A stretch of DNA of 36,504 nt from Candidatus Paceibacterota bacterium (GTDB taxonomy: Bacteria; Patescibacteriota; Minisyncoccia; Phycocordibacterales; CAINVO01): contig JAQTMP010000002.1 in NCBI GenBank assembly GCA_028714275.1, forward strand, positions 1 to 36,504, written 5' to 3'. The translations under genes and the position numbers were made by a program. Of the stretch, positions 28,226 through 35,335 are shown one piece after another. The notes under the pieces are model-generated. The model did no database searches and was not told where the DNA came from. It saw only the letters and a list, made by a program, of their open reading frames with translations. Each line of letters starts with the position of its first letter. The first letter of the stretch is position 1.

Positions 28226-29719
28226 ATGGAAAAAACCATGGAGGACAAAGATTCCAAAATGCGCTGGTGGATTTTGGCTACCGTCATCATCGGCACATTT
28301 TTGGGTCGCCTTGACCAGACTATCGTCAATCTCGCCCTGCCGAAAATTATCAATGATTTTAATATTACAGTCACGGCTGCCGGCTGGATTGCTACGGCCT
28401 ATATCTTGGCCAATGCAGTTTTTGTGCCTATTTGGGGAAAACTGGGTGACACCATCGGTCGAAAAAAAGTTTATATTCTAGGCTTCGCCATTTTTATTTT
28501 TGGCTCAGTGCTAGCTGGTCTCGCCTGGAATCTTCCTTCGCTGATCGTTTTTAGAGTCATACAGGCGATTGCAGGGTCGGCGGATTATCCTACCGCGATG
28601 GCTATCATTGCGGTCACTTTCAAACAAGGCAAGGAGCGAGGTCAGGCTCTCGGTATCTGGTCCTCATCTTTTGCAGCCGCCTCCGTTTTTGGACCTTTGA
28701 TAGGCGGGCCCCTCATCGACAATTTCGGTTGGCGCTCAGTTTTTTTGGTAAATTTGCCGGTAGGGTTGCTAGGTGTCTTTATGGCCCTGCGTTTTATTCA
28801 CGAATCGGTGTCAGAAAAGAAGACGGTTTATTTTGATTGGTGGGGGGCGCTTAGTCTGGGTGGCATGCTTTCAGCTCTAGTGCTCGTGTTGGACAAAGGC
28901 TCTGATTGGGGCTGGACTTCTTTGGCTAGCACGGCGTGCTATTTTTTGATCATGGCTCTGCTTTGGGTCTTTATCAAAATAGAGCATCATGCAATCGAGC
29001 CAATCGTTGATTTGAAAATGTTTAAGATTCCTGCATTTCTCAATGCCCTAGTCAATAATTTTATTGTCTTCATGGGTTTGATGGGCGGACTGTTTCTCAT
29101 TCCCGTCTTTGCTCAGACTTTTTTGGGATTTAATGCTACAGAATCAGGCTATCTTTTTATGCCGATGGCTGCTGCCCTCATGCTCGCTGCTCCGATCGGA
29201 GGCGCCCTAGCTGGCAAAGTCAAAGCCAAGTATGTCATTTTTGCCAGCACCATTGTCGCCTCTATCGGGCTCTATTTCTTTTCTTTCCTGGATGTAAAAT
29301 CAACTGCCATTGATATTATGTTGCCACTTTCTCTCATGGCCTTTGGGCTGGGTTTTGGAATGGCTCAGCGCACCAATCTCGTTGCATCTGTGGTAGAGCC
29401 TCATGAAATAGGAGTCGCTTCGTCTATTTTGGCTCTGGTTCGAAACGTAGCCGGAGCTTTTGGAATCGCTATTTTCGGCACAATCCTGACCAACCGCATC
29501 GCGGCTAATATTTTTAATATCAACAATCTCAGCTTTCTCAACAGTCAGCTCGGAACAAATGTCCAAAAATATATTGGCTTGGTAGAATTGAAAGCTCAAA
29601 TCGATGCCTATGATTATGTTTTTCTCATAGCCACCCTGATCGTGTTCCTCGGCTCCTTTGCGGTGCTATTTTTGAAAGTTAAAAATGAGAGAGCAGATGT
29701 AAAGGTAGTCGTAGAATAG
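28226..29719 (+). CDS. DHA2-family MFS drug efflux transporter (EmrB-like)
   Basis: A 497-aa polytopic transporter with about 14 membrane helices, the DHA2 arrangement. RLDQTIVNLALPKI (about residues 28-41) is the DHA2 motif D1. Motif A GKLGDTIGRKKVY and motif C-like GIWSSSFAAASVFGPLIGGPLID are clear. It ends with ADVKVVVE. With the two adaptors and MarR it forms an EmrAB-type export operon. Confidence 0.9.
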   Translation: MEKTMEDKDSKMRWWILATVIIGTFLGRLDQTIVNLALPKIINDFNITVTAAGWIATAYILANAVFVPIWGKLGDTIGRKKVYILGFAIFIFGSVLAGLAWNLPSLIVFRVIQAIAGSADYPTAMAIIAVTFKQGKERGQALGIWSSSFAAASVFGPLIGGPLIDNFGWRSVFLVNLPVGLLGVFMALRFIHESVSEKKTVYFDWWGALSLGGMLSALVLVLDKGSDWGWTSLASTACYFLIMALLWVFIKIEHHAIEPIVDLKMFKIPAFLNALVNNFIVFMGLMGGLFLIPVFAQTFLGFNATESGYLFMPMAAALMLAAPIGGALAGKVKAKYVIFASTIVASIGLYFFSFLDVKSTAIDIMLPLSLMAFGLGFGMAQRTNLVASVVEPHEIGVASSILALVRNVAGAFGIAIFGTILTNRIAANIFNINNLSFLNSQLGTNVQKYIGLVELKAQIDAYDYVFLIATLIVFLGSFAVLFLKVKNERADVKVVVE

Positions 29720-29724
29720 AATCT

Positions 29725-30876
29725 CTATTTTTTATTGAGAGAGGTGCGAGTAGCTGGTCCAACATTGCCTAAAGTGTTGATACCGTGGGCGCTCTGATAA
29801 AGGATGACAGCGGCTCTGGTCAGAGATCCATAGTAGCTGGTGATGGGTCCAGAGTAGAGACCCTCAGCCGTCAATCTTTTTTGAAGCTCGGTCACGTCAT
29901 TGCCTGTCGAACCAAGGTCTAAGGGCTTGTTGAAAATGAAACCGTCTCCTTTTGCAGATGAAACGGCACCATTGCCAGTGACAGTGAGGGTGAGCTGTGT
30001 GCTGGCGGTAGTGTTGTTGATATCAATGGCATTGATAGAAATATTATGGGTACCTATATCTTGGGTCTGAGGTGTCCAGGTAAAATTACTGCCGTTGAGA
30101 TTGCCGTTGTCCAAAGTGTTGTTGCGAAGCGAGTCTCCGAGAGTGTATGTGGGGGAAGTCAGACCATAAGGGGTGATAGTCAATGTCACAGGCACACCTG
30201 CAGAAATATTAGAACCAGAAGTATTTTGAACACTAATACCGTTCACTGTGATAGTTTGGTATAGAGTATCAGTCCGGCCATTTGAAGCACTCACTCTGAT
30301 GGAAAGATTGTGGACCCCTACATCGCTAGTCTTGGGTGTCCAGGCCACATTGCCGGCGGAGCTTATGTTGCTACTTGAAATACTGCTGCCCGCAAAGGTG
30401 TCGCTAATTAAAAATGAAGGATTGCTGAAACCTTGGGCTCCTACGCTGAAAGACAGAACATTATTTGGAAAAATATTTGTGCTGGGAGAAAGATTTTGAA
30501 TGGATAGAGCGGAGAAAGGTCCAACCACCAAAGTCTGAGTCAGGGTACTGCGAAAGCCATATGAATCGATCACCGTGAAAGTAATGTTATGGGTGCCAAT
30601 ATCCGTTGCTCCAGTGGCCCAACTAAATCTACCAGTATTGCTGATGTTTGAATTTGAGAGGGTACTGCCGGGGAGAGAATCGCTTAGGATGTAGGATGGA
30701 TTGCTAACGTCTGGAGCATTTATCTGAAAAGATATAGTGCTGCCAGCTGGAGTGTTGGCATTTGGGGTGATGGTGCCAATAGACAGGGAACTAGCGTCTG
30801 CTAAAGCTGGAGCGAGTAAAAAAGGCAGTAAAAATAATATTAAAAATAGATTCAAAAAATGGATATTTTTTTTCAT
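29725..30876 (-). CDS. Secreted protein with three Ig-like repeats and a peptidoglycan-binding domain
   Basis: A 383-aa protein. The signal peptide is about residues 1-27 (..LPFLLAPALADASS). Three repeats (about 30-118, 119-212 and 213-300) share ..P.Y.LSDS..G..L..SNI...G..F.W....DIGTHNI.. and resemble cadherin/Ig-like modules. The C-terminal 70 residues (DLGSTGNDVTELQKRLTAEGLYSGPITSYYGSLTRAAVILYQ) are a PG_binding_1 domain. Probably a cell-wall adhesin or surface protein. It converges on the MFS gene with a 5-nt gap. Confidence 0.87.
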   Translation of the reverse strand: MKKNIHFLNLFLILFLLPFLLAPALADASSLSIGTITPNANTPAGSTISFQINAPDVSNPSYILSDSLPGSTLSNSNISNTGRFSWATGATDIGTHNITFTVIDSYGFRSTLTQTLVVGPFSALSIQNLSPSTNIFPNNVLSFSVGAQGFSNPSFLISDTFAGSSISSSNISSAGNVAWTPKTSDVGVHNLSIRVSASNGRTDTLYQTITVNGISVQNTSGSNISAGVPVTLTITPYGLTSPTYTLGDSLRNNTLDNGNLNGSNFTWTPQTQDIGTHNISINAIDINNTTASTQLTLTVTGNGAVSSAKGDGFIFNKPLDLGSTGNDVTELQKRLTAEGLYSGPITSYYGSLTRAAVILYQSAHGINTLGNVGPATRTSLNKK

Positions 30877-30884
30877 GTCTACAT

Positions 30885-30890
30885 ATTATA
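30885..30890 (-). promoter_or_regulatory. -10 box of the peptidoglycan-binding protein gene
   Basis: Minus-strand TATAAT ends 8 nt before the ATG at 30876. No SD. Confidence 0.45.
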
Positions 30891-30910
30891 CACTTTGTCT
30901 GCCCATTATG

Positions 30911-30944
30911 TATAATAGGTGTATAATAAAAAGATTAGTATAAC
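30911..30944 (+). promoter_or_regulatory. Several -10 boxes before the DUF5652-like gene
   Basis: TATAAT at 30911-30916 and 30922-30927 and TATAAC at 30939-30944 precede ATG 30956. The last gives an 11-nt gap. Which is used cannot be decided from sequence. Confidence 0.35.
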
Positions 30945-30955
30945 CTAATAAAAGT

Positions 30956-31210
30956 ATGAACAATTTCAATACAAATTATGCTATCGGTGTCGGAGCGCCT
31001 ACTTGGCTCCATGTTTTTGGACCAGGTTTAGCCATCTTGCTTTTGTGGAGTATTTTCTGGAAGGGTCTGGCTTTGTGGCACTCAGGACGACGGGGACAGT
31101 CAATCTGGTTTATTCTTCTTCTCATCATCAATACGGCTGGTATTCTTGAAATTATCTATCTTTTCTTCGTCGCTAAACTAAAACTTTCTGAACTTTTCAG
31201 TAAGAAATAA
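30956..31210 (+). CDS. Small membrane protein, DUF5652-like
   Basis: An 84-aa protein with two membrane helices, about residues 19-41 and 50-72. The loop GLALWHSGRRGQSIWFILLLIINTAGILEIIYLFF matches my memory of the DUF5652 pattern (GLALWkaaR.gq..WFi.LLviNtlGILEilYlf), a family common in Parcubacteria. Function unknown. Monocistronic, divergent from the peptidoglycan-binding protein. Confidence 0.72.
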   Translation: MNNFNTNYAIGVGAPTWLHVFGPGLAILLLWSIFWKGLALWHSGRRGQSIWFILLLIINTAGILEIIYLFFVAKLKLSELFSKK

Positions 31211-31226
31211 TTGTTTGCAAAGCCTG

Positions 31227-31253
31227 TTGAGGTGTGGTTTACTCTGATACAGA
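31227..31253 (+). promoter_or_regulatory. Promoter of the ParB-like gene
   Basis: TTGAGG (31227-31232), a 15-nt spacer, then TACAGA (31248-31253) preceded by TGA. The leader is about 30 nt, with AAAGG 8 nt before the ATG. Confidence 0.4.
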
Positions 31254-31288
31254 AACTTTAAAATGAACAAATTGGAAAGGTTAGGATA

Positions 31289-32626
31289 ATGAAAAAATTC
31301 TACAGTGTTTTGCGGGTAGCTGGTAATTCCAGAATGGGAGGCAATCCGGATACTGAAGCAGACAAAGCTTTTGATTTCCTCGGATTCAGCTCGGAGCAGC
31401 TCAACGGCCATGCTTACAAGGCCAGTCGTCCAAAGGTGGGTGAGCGGTTTGTAGTCGAAGCCAACATGAACACCAAGACTGCCGGCACCTTCGTCCTGTT
31501 TCGTTTTATGGATGAAAGGTGGGAGGAAATCCTTGGTGGACGCATCACCACGACCAAGCAGGACGATGCAGCCACCACCAACACGTTTTCGTGCATTGGG
31601 GGCCAGTTTTCTCGATTGACAATCATCACTCCAAACGAGCCGATCGCCACACATTTCCAAGATTTGCCGACCGGCACCTTGGTGTCAGCCGTCAACAAAG
31701 AGGAGGGTGTGATCACCCTCAATTCGCAGGGAGAAGAAGTGGTCGGGGAAGAAAAAGTGGTGTTTCTTGATGTCAGCGATATCCGGCGTTTTGAAGGTCA
31801 GCCAAGGATTTTTTTCAATTCAGAAAAACTCCGGGCGCTGGGTGACTCGATCAAGGGGATCGGTCAACTCAAGGCCATCAGTGTTTGGCGGCTGCCTGCC
31901 GATGAAATCGGTGAGGATGGCTGTCATTTTGAACTCGATGATGGAGAACGCCGGTGGCTGGTCCACCAGCATGTGGGATTGAAGAAAATCAAAGCCATCA
32001 TCAAGACAGGCAAAAGGAAAAATCTGCTCGAGCGCTTTACGCTCTCTTTCGTGGCCAACCTCCATGCGGAGCCGCACACCACGTACGAGATTGCCAAGGC
32101 TATCCTCTGGATTTATGAACAGGTGAAAGATCCGGCCGAAATTCACAGGAAAACTGGACTCAGCATTCCGCTGATCTACAGTTATTTGCGGCTGAAAAGT
32201 CTTTCTCCCGCTTTGCTGGAGCAGATGAGTCCCGAGGTGCCGGAGAACAATCGGCTTCGTCTTGAACATGCTAAAACGCTTGCCGGTATCAAGGATCTCG
32301 ACGAGCAACAGCGGATTTACGACGAGGCCTACGGTCATTCGGAGAAAGGGATCAAGACGGTCAGCCGGACGATCAAGGTCTTGGTGGCAAAATCAGAAGC
32401 CGAGCTCAACTTTGTGCCCAGAAAAAGAAGTCCTCGAAAGGCCGCCACCCGAGCGGTCCAAAACTTGCTCAATTCGCTGGTGGAGCTCGACACCAATGAA
32501 ACGGGGCTAAAGCACCACCTCCTCTTTACCACAGAAATGGGTCGGAGGGAGGTTGAAGAAGCTCTACAAAGGGCGGTGATAATTATCCCAAGGCTCCTCA
32601 AGGTGGCCAAAAACATGGCCTCCTAG
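31289..32626 (+). CDS. ParB-like nuclease/CTPase-domain protein
   Basis: A 445-aa protein. Residues 1-150 are unrecognised. The ParB N-terminal-like core follows: VVFLDVSDIRRFEGQPRIFFNSEKLRALGDSIKGIGQLKAISVW.., then FELDDGERRWLVHQHVGLKKIKAII, with the GERRW box at about residues 216-220. An HTH segment (..AEIHRKTGLSIPLIYSYLRLKSLSPALLEQM) is next. Helical C-terminus. No ParA is nearby, so it is probably a Spo0J/Noc-like or ParB-family regulator rather than a partition pair. SD AAAGG. Convergent with the sigma factor gene. Confidence 0.78.
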   Translation: MKKFYSVLRVAGNSRMGGNPDTEADKAFDFLGFSSEQLNGHAYKASRPKVGERFVVEANMNTKTAGTFVLFRFMDERWEEILGGRITTTKQDDAATTNTFSCIGGQFSRLTIITPNEPIATHFQDLPTGTLVSAVNKEEGVITLNSQGEEVVGEEKVVFLDVSDIRRFEGQPRIFFNSEKLRALGDSIKGIGQLKAISVWRLPADEIGEDGCHFELDDGERRWLVHQHVGLKKIKAIIKTGKRKNLLERFTLSFVANLHAEPHTTYEIAKAILWIYEQVKDPAEIHRKTGLSIPLIYSYLRLKSLSPALLEQMSPEVPENNRLRLEHAKTLAGIKDLDEQQRIYDEAYGHSEKGIKTVSRTIKVLVAKSEAELNFVPRKRSPRKAATRAVQNLLNSLVELDTNETGLKHHLLFTTEMGRREVEEALQRAVIIIPRLLKVAKNMAS

Positions 32627-32652
32627 GGTTCCACTAGTTCCCTTAAAAAAAT

Positions 32653-32690
32653 AATGCCCGCAGCGTCAAACGACACGCTGCGGGCATTTA
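32653..32690. terminator. Bidirectional terminator between ParB-like and sigma genes
   Basis: AATGCCCGCAGCGT and ACGCTGCGGGCATT form a perfect 14-bp stem with loop CAAACGAC. T-runs flank it on both strands (TTTATGTTTT; TTATTTTTTT on the minus strand). Confidence 0.85.
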
Positions 32691-32700
32691 TGTTTTGCCT

Positions 32701-33312
32701 TCAGGACTTCAGGAGAAGCGAGGAGTACTCCACTTCCTCCACCGCCTTCCAGTATTCCTGGTCAGAGGCGATGGCTTCGCTTTTTCCATTGGCCAGGTAT
32801 CTCCACACTCCTCGGAGTACCACCTCCACCTCGGTATTCAAGATATTCACCATCTGGGCGAAGACCTTGGGGTCAGGATTGACCTCAGCGTAGGACCCAA
32901 GTCCATACCGCACACAAAGAGCCTCCTTGACCTCAGCAGGGAATTGGGTGCGCGAAACAATTGCTTGCCTCGCCTCTTCAATTTTTTGCTTTCTGGTTTT
33001 GAGGATATTCTCGACCTCCTTGATCTGGGAAGGGAAGAGTTTTCCCTGCCGATTCCAGATTTGCGAAAGATCTCCGCAGAGAATGGAAAGGGTATGCTTT
33101 GCCCTCACTTTTTCCAGTTCACCATTTAGACTTTCAGTCGAGGGGATCAGATTTGCCTTGAGGTTGAACTCGCAGCAAGACTCGTTGATTGGGATGTTGA
33201 AATCGTCGCACGCAAGTCTGACCGCCAAGGCTTCAGGTGACTTGTTGGTTCCTGATTGGCGGACAAGGGTGCAAAGACGTTCCAAGATACTTTCGATGGA
33301 GTTGTTTTTTGC
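32701..33312 (-). CDS. Frameshifted C-terminal part of the sigma factor
   Basis: This frame continues the sigma factor after a 1-nt shift at the A6 tract (33305-33310). It reads NNSIESILERLCTLVRQSGTNK, where IESILERL aligns with the IE.kAL.KLR helix that normally follows VTRERVRQ in region 4.2. About 190 further residues (..KLFPSQIKEVENILKTRKQKIEEARQ..; ..YGLGSYAEVNPDPKVFAQMVNILNTEVEVV..) form an unrecognised C-terminal extension. The frame is open upstream to 33459, but only as a shadow of the sigma gene. It has no SD of its own. Confidence 0.6.
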   Translation of the reverse strand, partial: AKNNSIESILERLCTLVRQSGTNKSPEALAVRLACDDFNIPINESCCEFNLKANLIPSTESLNGELEKVRAKHTLSILCGDLSQIWNRQGKLFPSQIKEVENILKTRKQKIEEARQAIVSRTQFPAEVKEALCVRYGLGSYAEVNPDPKVFAQMVNILNTEVEVVLRGVWRYLANGKSEAIASDQEYWKAVEEVEYSSLLLKS

Positions 33313-34123
33313 GGACACGTTCCCGAGTAACACCAAATTCACTAGCGGTTTCCTCCAAAGTCCTACTCGGGCCGTAGCCGAAGAGACCATTTTTGGTGAA
33401 GAAAATCCTGCTTGAGCTGCTAGAGGCCACATCTCCATAGAGGTCGCAAACATACTCATAGAGACCCTTCATCATTTGCGCCGCCCTTCGGCAGTCGTCT
33501 TTGATGGCTGCCGTATCACTTGGCATGTGAGCCTTGTGATCTGGTGTCATTTTGTAGAGATCGGCCGCATCTCCATCTCCAAGCTCGATTGGCTCATCGA
33601 GGCTTTGGGTTGTCATCGTCACTCTGAAGAGTTTGCTGATTTTAGAAACGGAAAGACCCGTCTCCTCGGCAATTTGTTCGAGGCTCGGCTTTTCTCCCAA
33701 TTGTTCTTGCAGACGAAAAGCAATAGCCTTGACCTTTCTGACCTGCTGGCCTACCCCTACAGGGATTCTGATGGTTTGTCCGGTATTGGCTTTCTGGCGG
33801 TAAACTTTTTGACGAATCCACCATACAGCATAAGTGCCGAAGTTTGCTCCCTTCGTGTGGTCGAAACGATCCACTGCCTCCATAATACCCAACATGCCAG
33901 CTTGAAAGGCATCATCGTAGTCTGGAGTGTTTGGTGGGACAGTTTTTGCCGCAAACCAATGCGCGAGTTTTTGATTGCGCATGATCATCTCTTCTCGAGC
34001 TTTGTCATCACCCGCGATGCGCCGGATGTTCAGTGCCGCCATTTCCTCTCGGTTCGGATATACCTTTGCCTTTTCTGCCTCCAATTCAAGGAGACGGACT
34101 TCCGCTTTTTCTTTGGGGTCCAT
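33233..34123 (-). CDS. Sigma-70 family RNA polymerase sigma factor, 3' end frameshifted
   Basis: A 296-aa frame. Region 2 (MRNQKLAHWFAAK...DYDDAFQAGMLGIMEAVDRFDHTKGANFGTYAVWWIRQKV) lies at about residues 48-110, with region 3 (IRIPVGVGQQVRKVKAI..KPSLEQIAEETGLSVSKISKL) at about 118-170. Region 4 LEETASEFGVTRERVR ends at Arg271. Beyond it the frame gives 25 unrelated residues, while the +1 frame continues correctly. Full length would be 473 aa if one A is removed from A6. Region 1.1 is absent, so it is an accessory sigma. SD AAGGAG, 7 nt before the ATG. Confidence 0.8.
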   Translation of the reverse strand: MDPKEKAEVRLLELEAEKAKVYPNREEMAALNIRRIAGDDKAREEMIMRNQKLAHWFAAKTVPPNTPDYDDAFQAGMLGIMEAVDRFDHTKGANFGTYAVWWIRQKVYRQKANTGQTIRIPVGVGQQVRKVKAIAFRLQEQLGEKPSLEQIAEETGLSVSKISKLFRVTMTTQSLDEPIELGDGDAADLYKMTPDHKAHMPSDTAAIKDDCRRAAQMMKGLYEYVCDLYGDVASSSSSRIFFTKNGLFGYGPSRTLEETASEFGVTRERVRKKQLHRKYLGTSLHPCPPIRNQQVT

Positions 34124-34184
34124 ATGACTTCTCCTTGTTTAAGGTTTCGTTTAAAAAACAATACGCCATAGGCGTGTCTGGGTT

Positions 34185-34215
34185 AAATCTACCATCAGAC
34201 TGACTTTTGTCAAAA
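34185..34215 (-). promoter_or_regulatory. Promoter of the sigma factor gene
   Basis: Minus strand: TTGACA, 16-nt spacer, then TAGATT preceded by TGG. The leader of about 60 nt ends in AAGGAG. Coordinates are approximate to a few nt. Confidence 0.5.
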
Positions 34216-34239
34216 GATTTGATTCTGACCGCGTTGTCA

Positions 34240-34267
34240 TTGACACCTTGCCTTTTCTGTGTAAAAT
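34240..34267 (+). promoter_or_regulatory. Promoter of the 34302-34733 gene
   Basis: Consensus TTGACA (34240-34245), 16-nt spacer, TAAAAT (34262-34267). The leader is about 28 nt, with AAGGA 6 nt before ATG 34302. Confidence 0.7.
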
Positions 34268-34301
34268 ACTTTACAGACTCGGTAAAAAAGAAGGATTAAA
34301 A

Positions 34302-34733
34302 ATGATAATAAAAGCAGCCATCATCGGCGCCTCGCCAGCGATTCAGGAAGCTTTGAGTGGGGAAAAATTTGCCGCTAGGGTCCTCTCGGCCGTGGTCGGG
34401 CAAGCTCTTGGCGTTGAAAACGTACTCGATCGTCCAGCCGAGTACTACGTCCAGCACGCAGACACCGCTCCCTCACCAAAACACGGATCGTGGGGTGTCG
34501 AAGTCCGTTTGAGTGGAGCATCCCGCCAAGGACGGACCGCCAAACAATTTCACACGGCCCTCGAGGTGCTGCACACCATTGTGAAAGACGTCGTGTCCAA
34601 AGCCATGTATGGTACTCAACGGTGTCAGGTTTTCTGTGTGATCATGATTGATGGCGACGTCGAAACAGCGCCAGGATCCGGGATCTACAGCAACAACCTG
34701 GAAAGCCGGGCCGAATGGGTTGAACCGCAATAA
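34302..34733 (+). CDS. Hypothetical protein
   Basis: A 143-aa protein that I do not recognise. It is mixed alpha/beta. An N-terminal IIKAAIIGASPAIQEAL segment is followed by VLSAVVGQALGVENVLDRPAEYYVQ. WGVEVRLSG, a helix (TAKQFHTALEVLHTIVKDVVSKAM) and QVFCVIMIDGDVET then follow. The two strand-helix units loosely recall tautomerase-like folds, but no catalytic Pro1 is present. The start at 34302 follows an SD; the frame from 34248 is rejected because it includes the promoter. It has its own terminator. Confidence 0.6.
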   Translation: MIIKAAIIGASPAIQEALSGEKFAARVLSAVVGQALGVENVLDRPAEYYVQHADTAPSPKHGSWGVEVRLSGASRQGRTAKQFHTALEVLHTIVKDVVSKAMYGTQRCQVFCVIMIDGDVETAPGSGIYSNNLESRAEWVEPQ

Positions 34734-34744
34734 AATCCAAAATC

Positions 34745-34776
34745 AAGGCGGCACTTCCAGCAAGGAGTGCCGCCTT
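34745..34776 (+). terminator. Terminator of the 34302-34733 gene
   Basis: AAGGCGGCAC pairs with GTGCCGCCTT, extended by TCC/GGA, loop AGCAA. TTTTAAATTTT follows. Confidence 0.8.
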
Positions 34777-34786
34777 TTAAATTTTC

Positions 34787-34815
34787 TTGTCATTTGGAAT
34801 GTACAAGGCTATTAT
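34787..34815 (+). promoter_or_regulatory. NUDIX gene promoter, leaderless geometry
   Basis: TTGTCA (34787-34792), 17-nt spacer, TATTAT (34810-34815), then 6 nt to ATG 34822. Both boxes are good and the spacing is ideal, so transcription should start at the start codon. Confidence 0.6.
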
Positions 34816-34821
34816 AACAAC

Positions 34822-35256
34822 ATGATTTCTAAAACTGAATTCGAAAATTTTAAGAAAAAATTTGACGTGGTGAGTGTTTTTATTGAGAACAATGAAGAAA
34901 TATTGCTATTGCACCGTCAAGATCACAAACCTCAAGGTAATATCTGGGCTTTAGTGGCAGGCAAGGTAGACAATGATGAAGAGCTCGCCGACGCACTAGT
35001 GCGAGAAATACAAGAAGAAATTGGCTTAAAATTTACACCGGAAGAATGTCAGTATTTTGAAAAATATTATGTTCGATACCCCGAGTACGATTTTATTTAT
35101 CACACATTCCACCTTCCTTTAAAAGAAAGACCTACGCTAAATCTAAATTTGGAAGAGCACAAAGATCATAGATGGCTAAAACCTGAAGAAGCCCTAAAGC
35201 TTGATTTGATACCAGATGAGGATGTGTGTATTAAGGGGTTTTATAATATTGTTTAG
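34822..35256 (+). CDS. NUDIX hydrolase
   Basis: A 144-aa protein with a perfect Nudix box, Gx5Ex7REUxEExGU, starting at G48 (GKVDNDEELADALVREIQEE then IGL). It hydrolyses a nucleoside diphosphate linked to some group X; the substrate is unknown. The start at 34822 is supported by the promoter 6 nt upstream. The frame is open further upstream to 34648, but that part overlaps the previous gene and its terminator. No SD. Confidence 0.93.
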   Translation: MISKTEFENFKKKFDVVSVFIENNEEILLLHRQDHKPQGNIWALVAGKVDNDEELADALVREIQEEIGLKFTPEECQYFEKYYVRYPEYDFIYHTFHLPLKERPTLNLNLEEHKDHRWLKPEEALKLDLIPDEDVCIKGFYNIV

Positions 35257-35294
35257 CTTGGCGTTCCATTTTTTTGGATTTTTGCAAAGTAAAA

Positions 35295-35326
35295 AGCTCC
35301 TCACGGTTTTCCGCGAGGAGCTTTGA
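35295..35326. terminator. Terminator between NUDIX and the large membrane protein
   Basis: AAAGCTCCTC-a-CGG pairs with CCG-c-GAGGAGCTTT around TTTT. The minus strand has TTTTTACTTT after it; the plus strand has GATTTTAATTTTTA. It probably acts on both converging transcripts. Confidence 0.75.
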
Positions 35327-35335
35327 TTTTAATTT

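Noticed and set aside
29700..29745. Hairpin between the converging MFS and peptidoglycan-binding genes
   Set aside because: Only a weak TCTCT/AGAGA pairing that lies within coding ends; not convincing as a terminator.
33476..34171. Plus-strand frame of 231 codons opposite the sigma factor
   Set aside because: It lies fully antisense to a clear sigma-70 frame and shows no recognisable domain or SD.
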